In this document: in pieces, positions 25,389 through 33,704 of the stretch
Numbering within the stretch: position 1 is the first letter of the stretch
How the letters are laid out: every line of letters begins with the position of its first letter
DNA from: Marinobacter sp. B9-2
GTDB lineage: Bacteria; Pseudomonadota; Gammaproteobacteria; Pseudomonadales; Oleiphilaceae
DNA length: 38,570 nucleotides
Direction: 5' to 3'
NCBI GenBank assembly: GCA_003030785.1
Contig: PYVH01000024.1
Span: 1 to 38,570 of the forward strand
The notes under the pieces: generated by a model
The model's database searches: none
The model's input: only the letters and a program-made list of their open reading frames with translations
What the model was told of the DNA's origin: nothing
Made by a program: the position numbers and the translations under genes

Positions 25389-26636
25389 ATGGTGTCTGCC
25401 GACCAGGCAACCGATGGTTATTCGGCGGTATTTTTTGTGGAGGGAAATCAGGTGGCCCGTGAGATGCGGGCCAATGAATTCGGAGCCTTCCTGGATGGCT
25501 ATGTAGGCCTGTCCGATCTCGCCGAAACCGATGTCAGGGCCGTTCTGGTTGAGCTGAGTGGCGATCTCCGGGTTCAGGCACTGGTGTTCTTCCGGATCTG
25601 GTTTGATGAGGAAGGTCGGGCCGACAGTCACTGGAATGTGCCAATTGAAGAGCTGGCCAGAATGGGTGCCAAAGGGCCCGACATGGGCGGCGGTCCGATC
25701 CGGCTGGTTTGCCGGAGCCAGTGCCCCGACCCCAAGTTCAAGGAGGATCTGTGGGACCCGGACATGACGCCCGGCAACAACCATTTCCAGGCAATCCGCA
25801 AAGCGGTTGAGGCCAATAGTCTCAAATTCCGGAAAATGGAGCCGGTCCAGGAAGAGAATATTCCGGTTCTCAGTGACCAGACCGAAGATCCGGCTGAACG
25901 GGAAGAGTCCGCGGCAGCGGCGGATCGTTCCCGCCTGGCGCAGCTGATCCGTGAGCAGCGTCTGCGGATCAAGACCCTGCAGAGTGTTCATCGCGATGCC
26001 CTTTCGGATTTACAGCGGGAACATCGGCTGGAAATTCAGGGGTTGCGCAGTGATCTTGCGGATCTCGAGCAGAAGTACGAACGCCAACGCCTGAGTAATG
26101 AGCAGCTCAAAAAGCGCCTGTCGGAACGAAACGAACAATACCTCGCCATGCAGGAGCAGATGGCCGCTGTTGGTGAGGAAAAGCAGCGTGAGGATTCAAA
26201 CGCGGGTGCTGAGCTCCTGCTGCTCCGGGAACAGCTGGAACGGCGCCAGCGTGAGCTGGAGTTGCGGGACGAGAAGATTGTTGCCCTTGAAGAGGAAAAC
26301 CACGAGCTCCGTAATCGCGAACCGCCGGAAGATTCCATACTCGATCACCTCAAGCGCCAATCCGTTTTTCTGGTGGCCTATCAACCCGGCGTCGGTCATG
26401 TGACGCTGCCCTTCAAAGACATTGAAGCCTACTTCGATAACCCCACCGCCTACGCCGCCGAACGCTGCGGTATGAACGAGCCGGCCTACCGGGAGTGGCT
26501 TGAACACTACGAGAATCCTGTCTGCGCTCATGAAAACCAGGATGGTAAGCGATGCGGTGAGCCGATTCTTCGTGTCAGCCAGCCAGCGGAGTTCCGCCCG
26601 GGCGTCGATGACCGGTGTGAAAAACACCAGGCCTAG
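25389..26636 (+). CDS. Hypothetical coiled-coil protein with Cys/His-rich C-terminus
   Basis: A 415-residue protein of unknown function. Residues about 1-150 form a globular domain (YSAVFFVEGNQVAREMRANE, SGDLRVQALVFFRIWFDEEG). Residues about 175-320 are a long charged coiled coil rich in Glu, Arg, Gln and Leu. The last 90 residues form a second domain ending in a Cys/His cluster (CAHENQDGKRCGEP and DRCEKHQA), which could bind zinc. GGAG precedes the ATG at 25389. It lies upstream of nadK, a position also held by an uncharacterised gene in Pseudomonas-type genomes as I recall. No signal peptide or membrane segment is seen. Confidence 0.8.
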   Translation: MVSADQATDGYSAVFFVEGNQVAREMRANEFGAFLDGYVGLSDLAETDVRAVLVELSGDLRVQALVFFRIWFDEEGRADSHWNVPIEELARMGAKGPDMGGGPIRLVCRSQCPDPKFKEDLWDPDMTPGNNHFQAIRKAVEANSLKFRKMEPVQEENIPVLSDQTEDPAEREESAAAADRSRLAQLIREQRLRIKTLQSVHRDALSDLQREHRLEIQGLRSDLADLEQKYERQRLSNEQLKKRLSERNEQYLAMQEQMAAVGEEKQREDSNAGAELLLLREQLERRQRELELRDEKIVALEEENHELRNREPPEDSILDHLKRQSVFLVAYQPGVGHVTLPFKDIEAYFDNPTAYAAERCGMNEPAYREWLEHYENPVCAHENQDGKRCGEPILRVSQPAEFRPGVDDRCEKHQA

Positions 26637-26742
26637 ATCTTTTTTCAGTATCGGGGTGACTTTCGTTAAACTGTACGCCAGATTGTCACCGGGGTAACGG
26701 TTTCGTTTGTCCCCGCCGCATCCCGACACCACAGGAAACTTC

Positions 26743-27627
26743 ATGGATCAGTTCAGGAACATTGGTGTGATTGGCCGGATGGGCAGCGTCAAAGTGGTTG
26801 AATCACTGCGCCAGCTCAAACAGTACCTGATCACCAACAACTACCACGTCATTCTTGAGGAAGACACCGCCAGCATGTTGCCCGGGCATGGCCTGCAGGT
26901 GGCGAGCAAAAAACTGCTGGGGGAGATCTGTGACCTGGTCATCGTGGTCGGCGGTGATGGCAGTCTGCTGGGGGCGGCCCGTGAGCTAGCCAAGTCCAAG
27001 ATTCCCCTGCTCGGGGTAAACCGTGGCAGGCTGGGCTTTCTTACCGACATTTCCCCTTCGGACCTTGAGGAACGCCTCGGCAAGGTTCTGGAAGGCGAGT
27101 ACATTGAAGAGACCCGGTTTCTGCTGGATGGCAACGTGGAGCGCAATGGTCAGCCCCTGGGGTTTGGGACTGCCCTGAACGATGTCGTTCTGCATCCCGG
27201 TAAATCCACCCGGATGATCGGCTTCGATCTGTTCATTGATGGCCATTTTGTCTACAGCCAGCGCTCCGACGGCCTGATCGTCGCCACTCCGACCGGGTCT
27301 ACGGCCTACTCGCTTTCCGCTGGCGGCCCGATCATGCACCCCAAGCTGGATGCCATTGTTCTGGTGCCGATGTTTCCCCACACTCTCAGTAGCCGGCCGA
27401 TCGTTGTCGATGGCAAGAGTGAGATCAAACTGGTGATCGGGGAGACCAATGAAACCTATCCGCAAATCAGCTTTGACGGCCAGATGAACATTGCCTGTGC
27501 GCCAGGCGACATCATTCGCATCACCAAGAAGCCGTTCAAGATCCGGTTGATCCACCCCACAGACCACAACTTCTACGCCACCTGCCGTGACAAGCTTGGC
27601 TGGGCTAGTGAAATATCAGCGAGTTGA
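26743..27627 (+). CDS. nadK: NAD kinase
   Basis: A 294-residue ATP-NAD kinase making NADP. It shows VIVVGGDGSLLGAAR (the GGDG catalytic motif, about residue 67), LGVNRGRLGFLTD, ALNDVVLHPG (NE/D-type motif), and the glycine-rich ATPTGSTAYSLSAGGPI. The length matches the bacterial family. The ATG at 26743 is preceded by AGGA; an earlier frame opening at 26707 adds 12 poorly conserved residues. The phosphatase gene starts two bases after the stop, so the two are translationally linked. Confidence 0.97.
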   Translation: MDQFRNIGVIGRMGSVKVVESLRQLKQYLITNNYHVILEEDTASMLPGHGLQVASKKLLGEICDLVIVVGGDGSLLGAARELAKSKIPLLGVNRGRLGFLTDISPSDLEERLGKVLEGEYIEETRFLLDGNVERNGQPLGFGTALNDVVLHPGKSTRMIGFDLFIDGHFVYSQRSDGLIVATPTGSTAYSLSAGGPIMHPKLDAIVLVPMFPHTLSSRPIVVDGKSEIKLVIGETNETYPQISFDGQMNIACAPGDIIRITKKPFKIRLIHPTDHNFYATCRDKLGWASEISAS

Positions 27628-27629
27628 TC

Positions 27630-28643
27630 ATGGCTGCAACGAAACCGACCGCAAACCGCGGTTACGACATCATTGGCGATATTCACGGCTGTGCCAATAC
27701 CCTGGTCAGGTTGCTGGACCAGATGGGGTACCGCAAGATCAACGGTGTCTACCAGCACCCGCGTCGTCAGGCGATCTTCATCGGCGATATCATTGATCGC
27801 GGCCCGCGCATCCGAGAGGCGCTGCACCTGGTGCGGGATATGGTGGAACATGGTTCGGCCCGTATTGTCATGGGTAATCACGAATACAATGCCCTGGGGT
27901 ACTGCACCCGTGCACGTCCCGGCAGCGGCAAGACCTTTCTGCGCGAGCACAATTCGCGTCATGACCGTCTGATCCGGGAGACGCTGGAACAGTTCGAGGC
28001 GCATCCTTACGAGTGGAATGAGTTTCTCGAGTGGTTCTACACCATACCGCTGTTTATCGACGACGAGGACTTCCGGGTTGTTCACGCCTGCTGGGACGGC
28101 GATCTGATCGAGAAATTCAAGCAGTCGCAGGGCGGTGCCTGCATCGACGAGGATTTTCTGCACGCTTCTGCCGCCATTGAGTCCTTTGCCGGCCAGGTCA
28201 TGGATACGCTGCTTCGGGGGACCGACCTCAGGCTCCCCGAGGGAATGGCCATTACCGGCCGGGATGGTTATGTGCGTGAGTTCTTCCGAACCAAGTTCTG
28301 GGCGGATGATCCCCATACCTACGCCGATGTGGTGTTCCAGCCAGACCCATTGCCACCGGAAGTGGCACGGCGGGTATTGACCGATGACGAGCGCAAACAG
28401 CTGATCAGCTATCCCTTGGATGCGCCGCCGGTGTTTGTCGGGCATTACTGGATGGAGGGAGAACCGGCCCCGCTCAAGTCCAATGTCGCCTGCATCGACT
28501 ACAGTGCCGTAAAGTACGGGCGACTGGTGGCGTACCGAATGGATGGTGAGCGGGCACTTTCCAGGGACAAATTTGTCTGGGTAGATGTGGAAAGGCCGGA
28601 GCAGCCGGACTATCCCACCAGCGAAGACAGTGTTGCGCGCTGA
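27630..28643 (+). CDS. PPP-family metallophosphoesterase
   Basis: A 337-residue phosphoesterase. The metal-binding motifs are in order: DIIGDIHG (about residue 13), FIGDIIDRGP (about 50), VMGNHEYNA (about 82) and a later VFVGHYW. The GDIHG/GDxxDRG/GNHE trio identifies the PPP Ser/Thr phosphatase-like family, which also includes bis(5'-nucleosyl)-tetraphosphatases such as ApaH. The protein is longer than PrpA-type phosphatases, so the substrate is open. The start follows the nadK stop by two bases. Confidence 0.87.
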   Translation: MAATKPTANRGYDIIGDIHGCANTLVRLLDQMGYRKINGVYQHPRRQAIFIGDIIDRGPRIREALHLVRDMVEHGSARIVMGNHEYNALGYCTRARPGSGKTFLREHNSRHDRLIRETLEQFEAHPYEWNEFLEWFYTIPLFIDDEDFRVVHACWDGDLIEKFKQSQGGACIDEDFLHASAAIESFAGQVMDTLLRGTDLRLPEGMAITGRDGYVREFFRTKFWADDPHTYADVVFQPDPLPPEVARRVLTDDERKQLISYPLDAPPVFVGHYWMEGEPAPLKSNVACIDYSAVKYGRLVAYRMDGERALSRDKFVWVDVERPEQPDYPTSEDSVAR

Positions 28644-28686
28644 ACCGCGCATCGCGGCTGAATCATTTCCGGAGGCGGGGTAAGCG

Positions 28687-29550
28687 GTGTACCGAGTCAA
28701 GCAGTTGGATACCACGGTGAATCTGGCCAGCTTCAGCCGCTGGCTGAACGGGCAGGGTGTGACCCACCGCATAACCGAAGAAGGGGGATTCCAGGTGCTC
28801 TGGCTGGAGGACCCCGCCCACGCTGAACCGGTGCTTTCCGCTCTGGACCGCTTCATGGCGGAACCCGAAATCAGGGAGGCTGTGGATCGCCAGAACCGGT
28901 CGCCGGTGTTTGTTGGCGGGCGCTGGCAGCCCTCACCGCGGCATGCTCCGCTGGTACTCGGGATCATTGTGTTTGCTGTGGCCATGGTCTGGCTTACGGC
29001 CATGGGGCAGAATGAACTGGCGGCCAGCCTGATGGTGATTGATCCACGGGATTATGACTGGAGCACCATGGCCGGTCGCGTTGAAGCCTTAACCGCCACC
29101 CTGGCCAGTGGCCAGATCTGGCGGCTGCTGACGCCGGATTTTCTGCACTTCAGCTGGACCCACATCATTTTCAATTCCGTCATGCTCTGGTTTCTGGGCA
29201 GCCAGATCGAATGGTTCGATGGTCGTGCCCGATTGATCACTCTGTTTGTGATCACGAGCCTCCTCTCCAACGGCTTGCAGTATTTTGTTTCAGGGCCTCT
29301 TTTCGGTGGGCTATCCGGGGTGGTTTATGGGATTCTGGGCTATTGCTGGCTCAGTCAGCGATCTGCACCACGGTTCCAGTTTCCGCCGGCACTGGTTACC
29401 TTTGCGGTGGCCTGGATGGTGATCGGGTTTACGCCACTCCCGGAAATGATCGGGCTCGGCCGAATGGCCAATGAAGCCCATTTGGGAGGATTCGTTGCCG
29501 GACTGGCACTGGCGGTGGTTTTGCCCGTAAAAAGCAGGCGGGGTGCATAA
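28687..29550 (+). CDS. Rhomboid-family intramembrane serine protease (GlpG-like)
   Basis: A 287-residue membrane protease. Residues about 1-75 form a soluble N-terminal domain like that of GlpG. The membrane core carries WRLLTPDFLHFSWTHIIFNS (about 145-164), catalytic Ser210 in FGGLSGVVYG and catalytic His265 in ANEAHLGGFVAG. It cleaves transmembrane segments of other proteins inside the inner membrane; its substrates are unknown. It starts at GTG with GGAGG ten bases upstream. A leftward terminator, seen as part of a small-RNA gene, begins at its stop codon. Confidence 0.93.
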   Translation: MYRVKQLDTTVNLASFSRWLNGQGVTHRITEEGGFQVLWLEDPAHAEPVLSALDRFMAEPEIREAVDRQNRSPVFVGGRWQPSPRHAPLVLGIIVFAVAMVWLTAMGQNELAASLMVIDPRDYDWSTMAGRVEALTATLASGQIWRLLTPDFLHFSWTHIIFNSVMLWFLGSQIEWFDGRARLITLFVITSLLSNGLQYFVSGPLFGGLSGVVYGILGYCWLSQRSAPRFQFPPALVTFAVAWMVIGFTPLPEMIGLGRMANEAHLGGFVAGLALAVVLPVKSRRGA

Positions 29551-29574
29551 AAAAAGCCCCGCCAGAGGCGGGGC
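29549..29574 (-). terminator. Intrinsic terminator for leftward transcription
   Basis: GCCCCGCC (29556-29563) and GGCGGGGC (29567-29574) form an 8-bp GC stem with a 3-base loop. Seven A residues (29549-29555) precede it on the plus strand, giving a U7 tract for leftward RNA. Rightward, the stem is followed by ATTAAAAG, so it would not terminate the rhomboid transcript well. It fits as the end of a leftward small RNA. Confidence 0.85.
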
Positions 29575-29635
29575 ATTAAAAGAGCTTTTAGCTCCTGATG
29601 AGAGAGACCAAATGATACGACCGTCGTCATTTGGT
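29549..29635 (-). ncRNA. Candidate Fur-regulated small RNA (about 87 nt)
   Basis: Predicted transcript from 29635 leftward to the U-tract at 29549. It starts with a 9-bp hairpin, ACCAAATGA (5' arm, 29635-29627) closed by TCATTTGGT (29615-29607), beginning exactly at the predicted +1. A CU-rich single-stranded stretch (CUCUCUCAUCAG) follows, then a small GAGCU-AAA-AGCUC hairpin (29594-29582) and the GC-rich terminator. A promoter and Fur box lie directly upstream. The layout is that of Hfq-dependent iron small RNAs such as RyhB or PrrF, but I see no obvious sequence match to them. No open frame is expected. Expression is inference from these combined signals. Confidence 0.6.
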
Positions 29636-29637
29636 GA

Positions 29638-29656
29638 AGCAATGATAATCATTATC
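29638..29656. promoter_or_regulatory. Fur box
   Basis: AGCAATGATAATCATTATC matches the 19-bp Fur consensus GATAATGATAATCATTATC at 16 positions; the three mismatches are the first three bases. It overlaps the -10 of a leftward promoter and lies 61 bp before yeaC, so iron-dependent repression may act leftward, rightward or both. Confidence 0.82.
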
Positions 29657-29671
29657 GTTTGATGCTGTCAA
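29642..29671 (-). promoter_or_regulatory. Sigma70 promoter for leftward transcription
   Basis: Read leftward, TTGACA (29671-29666) is exact consensus, and TATCAT (29647-29642) is one base off TATAAT, with an 18-base spacer (TTATCA at 17 is an alternative). The expected start at 29635 coincides with the first base of a 9-bp hairpin. The -35 also lies in a 7-bp inverted repeat CGTTTGA/TCAAACG (29656-29674). Confidence 0.7.
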
Positions 29672-29716
29672 ACGGTTCCGGCATATTTTTAATGAACGTT
29701 TTTTCAGGAGAGCGGG

Positions 29717-30007
29717 ATGACCTACGAAGAACTGATCGAGCGACTGGATCCCAATGTCTACCGGAGTCTCCGGCAGTCCATTGAGCTCGGCAAGTGGCCC
29801 GATGGCCGCAAGCTGACGCCTGAGCAGCGTGAAATCAGCCTGGAAGCGGTGATCTACTACGAGAACAAGCACAACATTCCGGAAGAGGAGCGTACCGGCT
29901 ACCTCGACCGGGGCAGCAAGGCCGGCACCGCCTGCGACCCGTCGGTTCAGCGCAAGCAGGGTAACGACGACGTTGACCCGGACCAGTTTGTTGAGGTCAA
30001 GTCTTGA
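29717..30007 (+). CDS. YeaC family protein (DUF1315)
   Basis: A 96-residue protein of the YeaC/DUF1315 family, recognised from TYEELIERLDPNVYRSL and the conserved ELGKWPDGRKLTPEQRE. The family is of unknown function. AGGAG precedes the ATG. The stop overlaps the TTG start of the DUF2797 gene (TTGA), so the two are translated together. A Fur box lies 61 bp upstream. Confidence 0.88.
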   Translation: MTYEELIERLDPNVYRSLRQSIELGKWPDGRKLTPEQREISLEAVIYYENKHNIPEEERTGYLDRGSKAGTACDPSVQRKQGNDDVDPDQFVEVKS

Positions 30008-30843
30008 GCGAGCTGATTGATGTAACCGGCAGGCTTCGCAAAATGCCGGCGGAGGCGGGCGACCCGGTGGCTTATTCCATCGCCGTCGGCGATACCCGCA
30101 TTCCCCTGAACGATCTGATTGGCAGGCCGCTGCGGCTGGATTTCGATGGCGTGATCCGGTGCATCCACTGCGACCGGAAGACCAACAAGAGCTTCAATCA
30201 GGGTTTCTGTTATCCCTGTTTTCGTAAGCTGGCAGCCTGTGACAGTTGCATCATGAGTCCGGAGAAGTGCCACTATCACCTTGGTACCTGTCGGGAGCCG
30301 GAATGGGGAGAAACCCATTGCATGGTGGAACACGTGGTGTATCTGGCCAACTCATCCGGTTTGAAGGTGGGCATTACCCGTGGATCCCAGGTGCCGACAC
30401 GCTGGATCGATCAGGGTGCGGTAGACGCCATTCCGATGGTCCGTGTTGCAACCCGGTATATTGCCGGTCTGGTAGAGGTCGCCTGCAAGGCTCACGTCGC
30501 TGACCGGACCAACTGGCGGGCGATGCTCAAGGGCGATGTTCCTGAACTCGATCTGGCACAGGAGCGTCAGCGGATGCTCGGGCTGATTGCTGCAGATCTT
30601 GAGGCGCTCAGGGAGACCCATGGTCAGGACTCGATCCGGCAAGTGGATGAGCAGGGGCTTGGCCTGAGCTATCCGGTTCAGGTCTGGCCAGCAAAGATCA
30701 AAACCCATAATCTCGACAAAACGCCGGAAGTGGAGGGCGTCCTTGAGGGCATTAAGGGGCAATACCTTATTCTGGATACCGGTGTGATCAATATTCGGAA
30801 GTTCACCGGTTATGAAGTCCGTTTCCGGGTTATGGAAGGCTGA
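30004..30843 (+). CDS. DUF2797 family protein with zinc-ribbon-like cysteines
   Basis: A 279-residue protein of the uncharacterised DUF2797 family. Between residues about 55 and 105 there are repeated Cys pairs (IRCIHCDRKT, FCYPCFRKL, ACDSCIMS, then KCHYHLGTC and THC), suggesting one or two zinc sites. Residues about 112-140 (VYLANSSGLKVGITRG then RWIDQGA) resemble the start of GIY-YIG-type domains. It starts at TTG, overlapping the yeaC stop, with GAGG seven bases upstream. pepN follows after 82 bp. Confidence 0.85.
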   Translation: MSELIDVTGRLRKMPAEAGDPVAYSIAVGDTRIPLNDLIGRPLRLDFDGVIRCIHCDRKTNKSFNQGFCYPCFRKLAACDSCIMSPEKCHYHLGTCREPEWGETHCMVEHVVYLANSSGLKVGITRGSQVPTRWIDQGAVDAIPMVRVATRYIAGLVEVACKAHVADRTNWRAMLKGDVPELDLAQERQRMLGLIAADLEALRETHGQDSIRQVDEQGLGLSYPVQVWPAKIKTHNLDKTPEVEGVLEGIKGQYLILDTGVINIRKFTGYEVRFRVMEG

Positions 30844-30875
30844 CAGCGCCTTGCCCGGCCGATCTTTTCACGCCA

Positions 30876-30900
30876 GCGGGCCCTGAATTCCAGCGCCCGC
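30876..30900 (+). other. Stem-loop upstream of pepN
   Basis: GCGGGC (30876-30881) pairs with GCCCGC (30895-30900), with an inner CTG/CAG extension separated by a C-C mismatch, and a 5-base AATTC loop. No T-run follows, so it is not an ordinary terminator. It lies between the DUF2797 gene and pepN and may limit read-through or protect mRNA. Confidence 0.4.
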
Positions 30901-30925
30901 CGGCCGCGAACTCTGGAGAAACCCA

Positions 30926-33568
30926 ATGCGTACCAGCCAGCCACAGACCATTTATCTGAGCGATTACAAGGTACCTGCGTATCTGGTCGATACTGTAGAC
31001 CTGCGGTTCGAGCTTTTCGAGGATGGTGCCCGGGTGCACAGCACGCTGGAGCTTCGTCGGAATCCCGAATCTGAAGAAGTAGCTGCGCCACTGGAACTTG
31101 ATGGTGACAGCCTGAAGCTTGAGTCCGTTGCCCTTGACGGCAGTGAACTGACTGCAGGTGAGTACGAAGACCGGGGCGACCAGCTGGTAATTCGGTCGGT
31201 ACCGGATCAGTTCAAGTTGACTGTGGTGACCTGGCTGGAGCCCCAGAACAACACCCGCCTGGAAGGTCTGTACAAATCCTCCGGCATGTTCTGTACCCAG
31301 TGTGAGGCGGAAGGCTTCCGGTGCATTACTTTCTTCCCGGACCGCCCGGACGTGATGGCGCGTTTCCGCACTCGCATCGAGGCCAACAAGGACGCCTATC
31401 CGGTGCTCCTGTCCAATGGCAATGATGTTGAAAAAGGCGAGCTGGAAAACGGCCGGCATTTCGTTACCTGGGAGGACCCGTTCCCTAAACCCTGCTACCT
31501 GTTTGCCCTGGTCGCCGGTGATCTCGTGGAAAAGCGGGACACCTTCGCTACCTGCTCCGGACGCGATATTGATCTGAGAATGTACGTGGAGCCCCGCAAC
31601 GCCGAGAAGTGCGATCACGCCATGGACTCTCTGAAACGCTCCATGCGCTGGGATGAAGAGGTCTATGGTCGTGAGTACGATCTCGATATCTTCATGATTG
31701 TGGCCGTCGACGACTTCAACATGGGCGCCATGGAAAACAAGGGGCTTAACATCTTCAACTCTTCCTGTGTGCTGGCCAGCCAGGAAACCGCCACGGACAT
31801 GGCGTTCCAGCGCATTGAAGCCATCGTTGCCCATGAGTATTTCCACAACTGGTCGGGTAACCGGGTCACCTGTCGGGACTGGTTCCAGCTCAGCCTGAAA
31901 GAGGGCTTCACGGTATTCCGGGACTCGCAGTTCTCGGCGGATATGGGCTCTCCGACGGTGAAGCGAATTGAGGATGTAACGCTGCTGCGTACCGCTCAGT
32001 TTGCCGAAGACGGTGGCCCCATGGCGCATCCGATCCGGCCGGCGTCCTACATGGAAATCTCCAACTTCTACACCCTGACCATCTACGAAAAGGGCGCGGA
32101 AGTCGTGCGCATGATTCACACCCTGCTGGGGCCGGACATGTTCCGTAAGGGCAGCGATCTGTATTTTGAGCGTCACGATGGTCAGGCGGTAACAACCGAT
32201 GATTTCGTAAAGGCCATGGAGGATGCTTCCGGTCGTGATCTGAGCCAGTTCCGCCTCTGGTATGAGCAAGCCGGCACGCCGGTGCTGAGCGTGTCGGATG
32301 ACTTTGACGAGGAGAAAGGCGTCTATCGGCTGACTATTGAGCAGAGCATTCCGGATACCCCGGGACAGGCCAACAAAAAGCCACAGCACATTCCGTTTGC
32401 GCTTGGTCTGCTTGGGCAGGATGGCCAGCCTCTGCCGCTTCAGCTTGAGTCGGGCGAGGCGAATGCGCCAGCGGAGCGGGTGCTTGAACTGACCGAAGCG
32501 GTCCATACCTTTGAGTTTCATGGCATCGACTCCAGGCCGGTTCCGTCGCTGTTGCGACACTTCTCCGCACCGGTACGGGTTCGCTACGCCTGGGCCCGTG
32601 AACAGCTGCTCTTCCTGATGAGCCACGATCCGGACGGATTCAATCGCTGGGATGCGGGCCAGAGACTGGCCGTCGATGTCATCCAGTCACTGGTCGGAGC
32701 GCCGGACGATGCGGACATCGAACCACGACTGGTTGAGGCTTATCGCAAGCTCATTTCCGACACCGATCTGGATCAGGCCCTGGTGGCGAAAATGCTGCAG
32801 CTTCCTTCGGAAGCGTACCTGATTGAGCTCACCGAAAACGCCGATGTGCCAGCCATCCACCGTGCCCGTGACGCGGTGCTCCGTCATCTGGCCGGTGCCC
32901 TGAAAGGCGAGCTGCTTGCCTGTTATCAGCGGCATCAGGGCAGTGGCCCCTACGAGGTAACGCCCGAGGCTATCGCCCGTCGCAGCCTGCGCAATACCGC
33001 ACTGGCCTGGTTGTTGATGATCAATGATGAGGATGGCCGGGCTCTGGCGGTCAGCCAATTGAACGATGCCGACAATATGACCGATCGCATGGGTGCCTTG
33101 CGGGCTCTGGTCAATTCAGGCTTCGAGGCTGATCGCCAGAAGGCGCTTGATGACTTCTACGATCGGTTCCAGGACGATCCGCAGGTTGTTGAGCAGTGGT
33201 TCTCCGTGCAGGCGTCCAGTGATCAGGCTGGGCAGTTGGCGGACATCCGTAAGCTTCTGGAGCATCCGGCGTTCGACTGGAAAAACCCCAACAAGATTCG
33301 CTCCGTGGTGGGCGCTTTTGCCGGCCAGAACCTGGCGGCTTTCCATAAACCGGACGGTTCCGGTTATGAATTCCTGGCGGACCAGGTCTGTCGCCTGGAC
33401 GACAGCAACCCGCAGATTGCCGCGCGTCTGGTGACGCCACTGACCCGGTGGAGAAAGTTTGCACCGTCTTACAGTGGCCAGATGAAAAATGCCCTGGAGC
33501 GTATTCGCGACAAATCCGGGTTGTCACGGGATGTCTATGAGGTGGTGCACAAGAGCCTTGCCGACTGA
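30926..33568 (+). CDS. pepN: Aminopeptidase N (M1 family)
   Basis: An 880-residue zinc aminopeptidase of the E. coli PepN type. It has the substrate motif GAMEN at residues 267-271, zinc ligands His303 and His307 with Glu304 in HEYFH, and third ligand Glu326 in KEGFTVF. The N-terminal beta domain and the long C-terminal helical domain (about 550-880) are present. It removes N-terminal residues from peptides in the cytoplasm and contributes most general aminopeptidase activity in enterics. GGAG eight bases before the ATG supports the start. Confidence 0.98.
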   Translation: MRTSQPQTIYLSDYKVPAYLVDTVDLRFELFEDGARVHSTLELRRNPESEEVAAPLELDGDSLKLESVALDGSELTAGEYEDRGDQLVIRSVPDQFKLTVVTWLEPQNNTRLEGLYKSSGMFCTQCEAEGFRCITFFPDRPDVMARFRTRIEANKDAYPVLLSNGNDVEKGELENGRHFVTWEDPFPKPCYLFALVAGDLVEKRDTFATCSGRDIDLRMYVEPRNAEKCDHAMDSLKRSMRWDEEVYGREYDLDIFMIVAVDDFNMGAMENKGLNIFNSSCVLASQETATDMAFQRIEAIVAHEYFHNWSGNRVTCRDWFQLSLKEGFTVFRDSQFSADMGSPTVKRIEDVTLLRTAQFAEDGGPMAHPIRPASYMEISNFYTLTIYEKGAEVVRMIHTLLGPDMFRKGSDLYFERHDGQAVTTDDFVKAMEDASGRDLSQFRLWYEQAGTPVLSVSDDFDEEKGVYRLTIEQSIPDTPGQANKKPQHIPFALGLLGQDGQPLPLQLESGEANAPAERVLELTEAVHTFEFHGIDSRPVPSLLRHFSAPVRVRYAWAREQLLFLMSHDPDGFNRWDAGQRLAVDVIQSLVGAPDDADIEPRLVEAYRKLISDTDLDQALVAKMLQLPSEAYLIELTENADVPAIHRARDAVLRHLAGALKGELLACYQRHQGSGPYEVTPEAIARRSLRNTALAWLLMINDEDGRALAVSQLNDADNMTDRMGALRALVNSGFEADRQKALDDFYDRFQDDPQVVEQWFSVQASSDQAGQLADIRKLLEHPAFDWKNPNKIRSVVGAFAGQNLAAFHKPDGSGYEFLADQVCRLDDSNPQIAARLVTPLTRWRKFAPSYSGQMKNALERIRDKSGLSRDVYEVVHKSLAD

Positions 33569-33657
33569 AGTCAGATACAAAATCGCACTTTCGGTCGATA
33601 GACTTTAGTCTGGGATCGGGTAATCTGGAATAAGGTCTGTAATTCCATCAGACGACA

Positions 33658-33681
33658 ATAAAAAAGCCTCCGCAGAGGCTT
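33658..33681 (-). terminator. Hairpin oriented as a leftward terminator
   Basis: AAGCCTC (33664-33670) and GAGGCTT (33675-33681) form a 7-bp stem around CGCA, preceded by an A-run from about 33658. The U-tract therefore appears only in leftward RNA; rightward only TT follows. It sits in the leader of the DUF1329 gene and 90 bp after pepN. It may be a weak pepN terminator, the end of an antisense transcript, or a leader hairpin. Confidence 0.5.
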
Positions 33682-33704
33682 CCAGACGCACTTAAGGTTT
33701 CACA

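Noticed and set aside
30830-32626. 598-codon open frame on the minus strand opposite pepN
   Set aside because: Shadow of pepN, which has GAMEN and HEYFH motifs; the antisense product is not protein-like.
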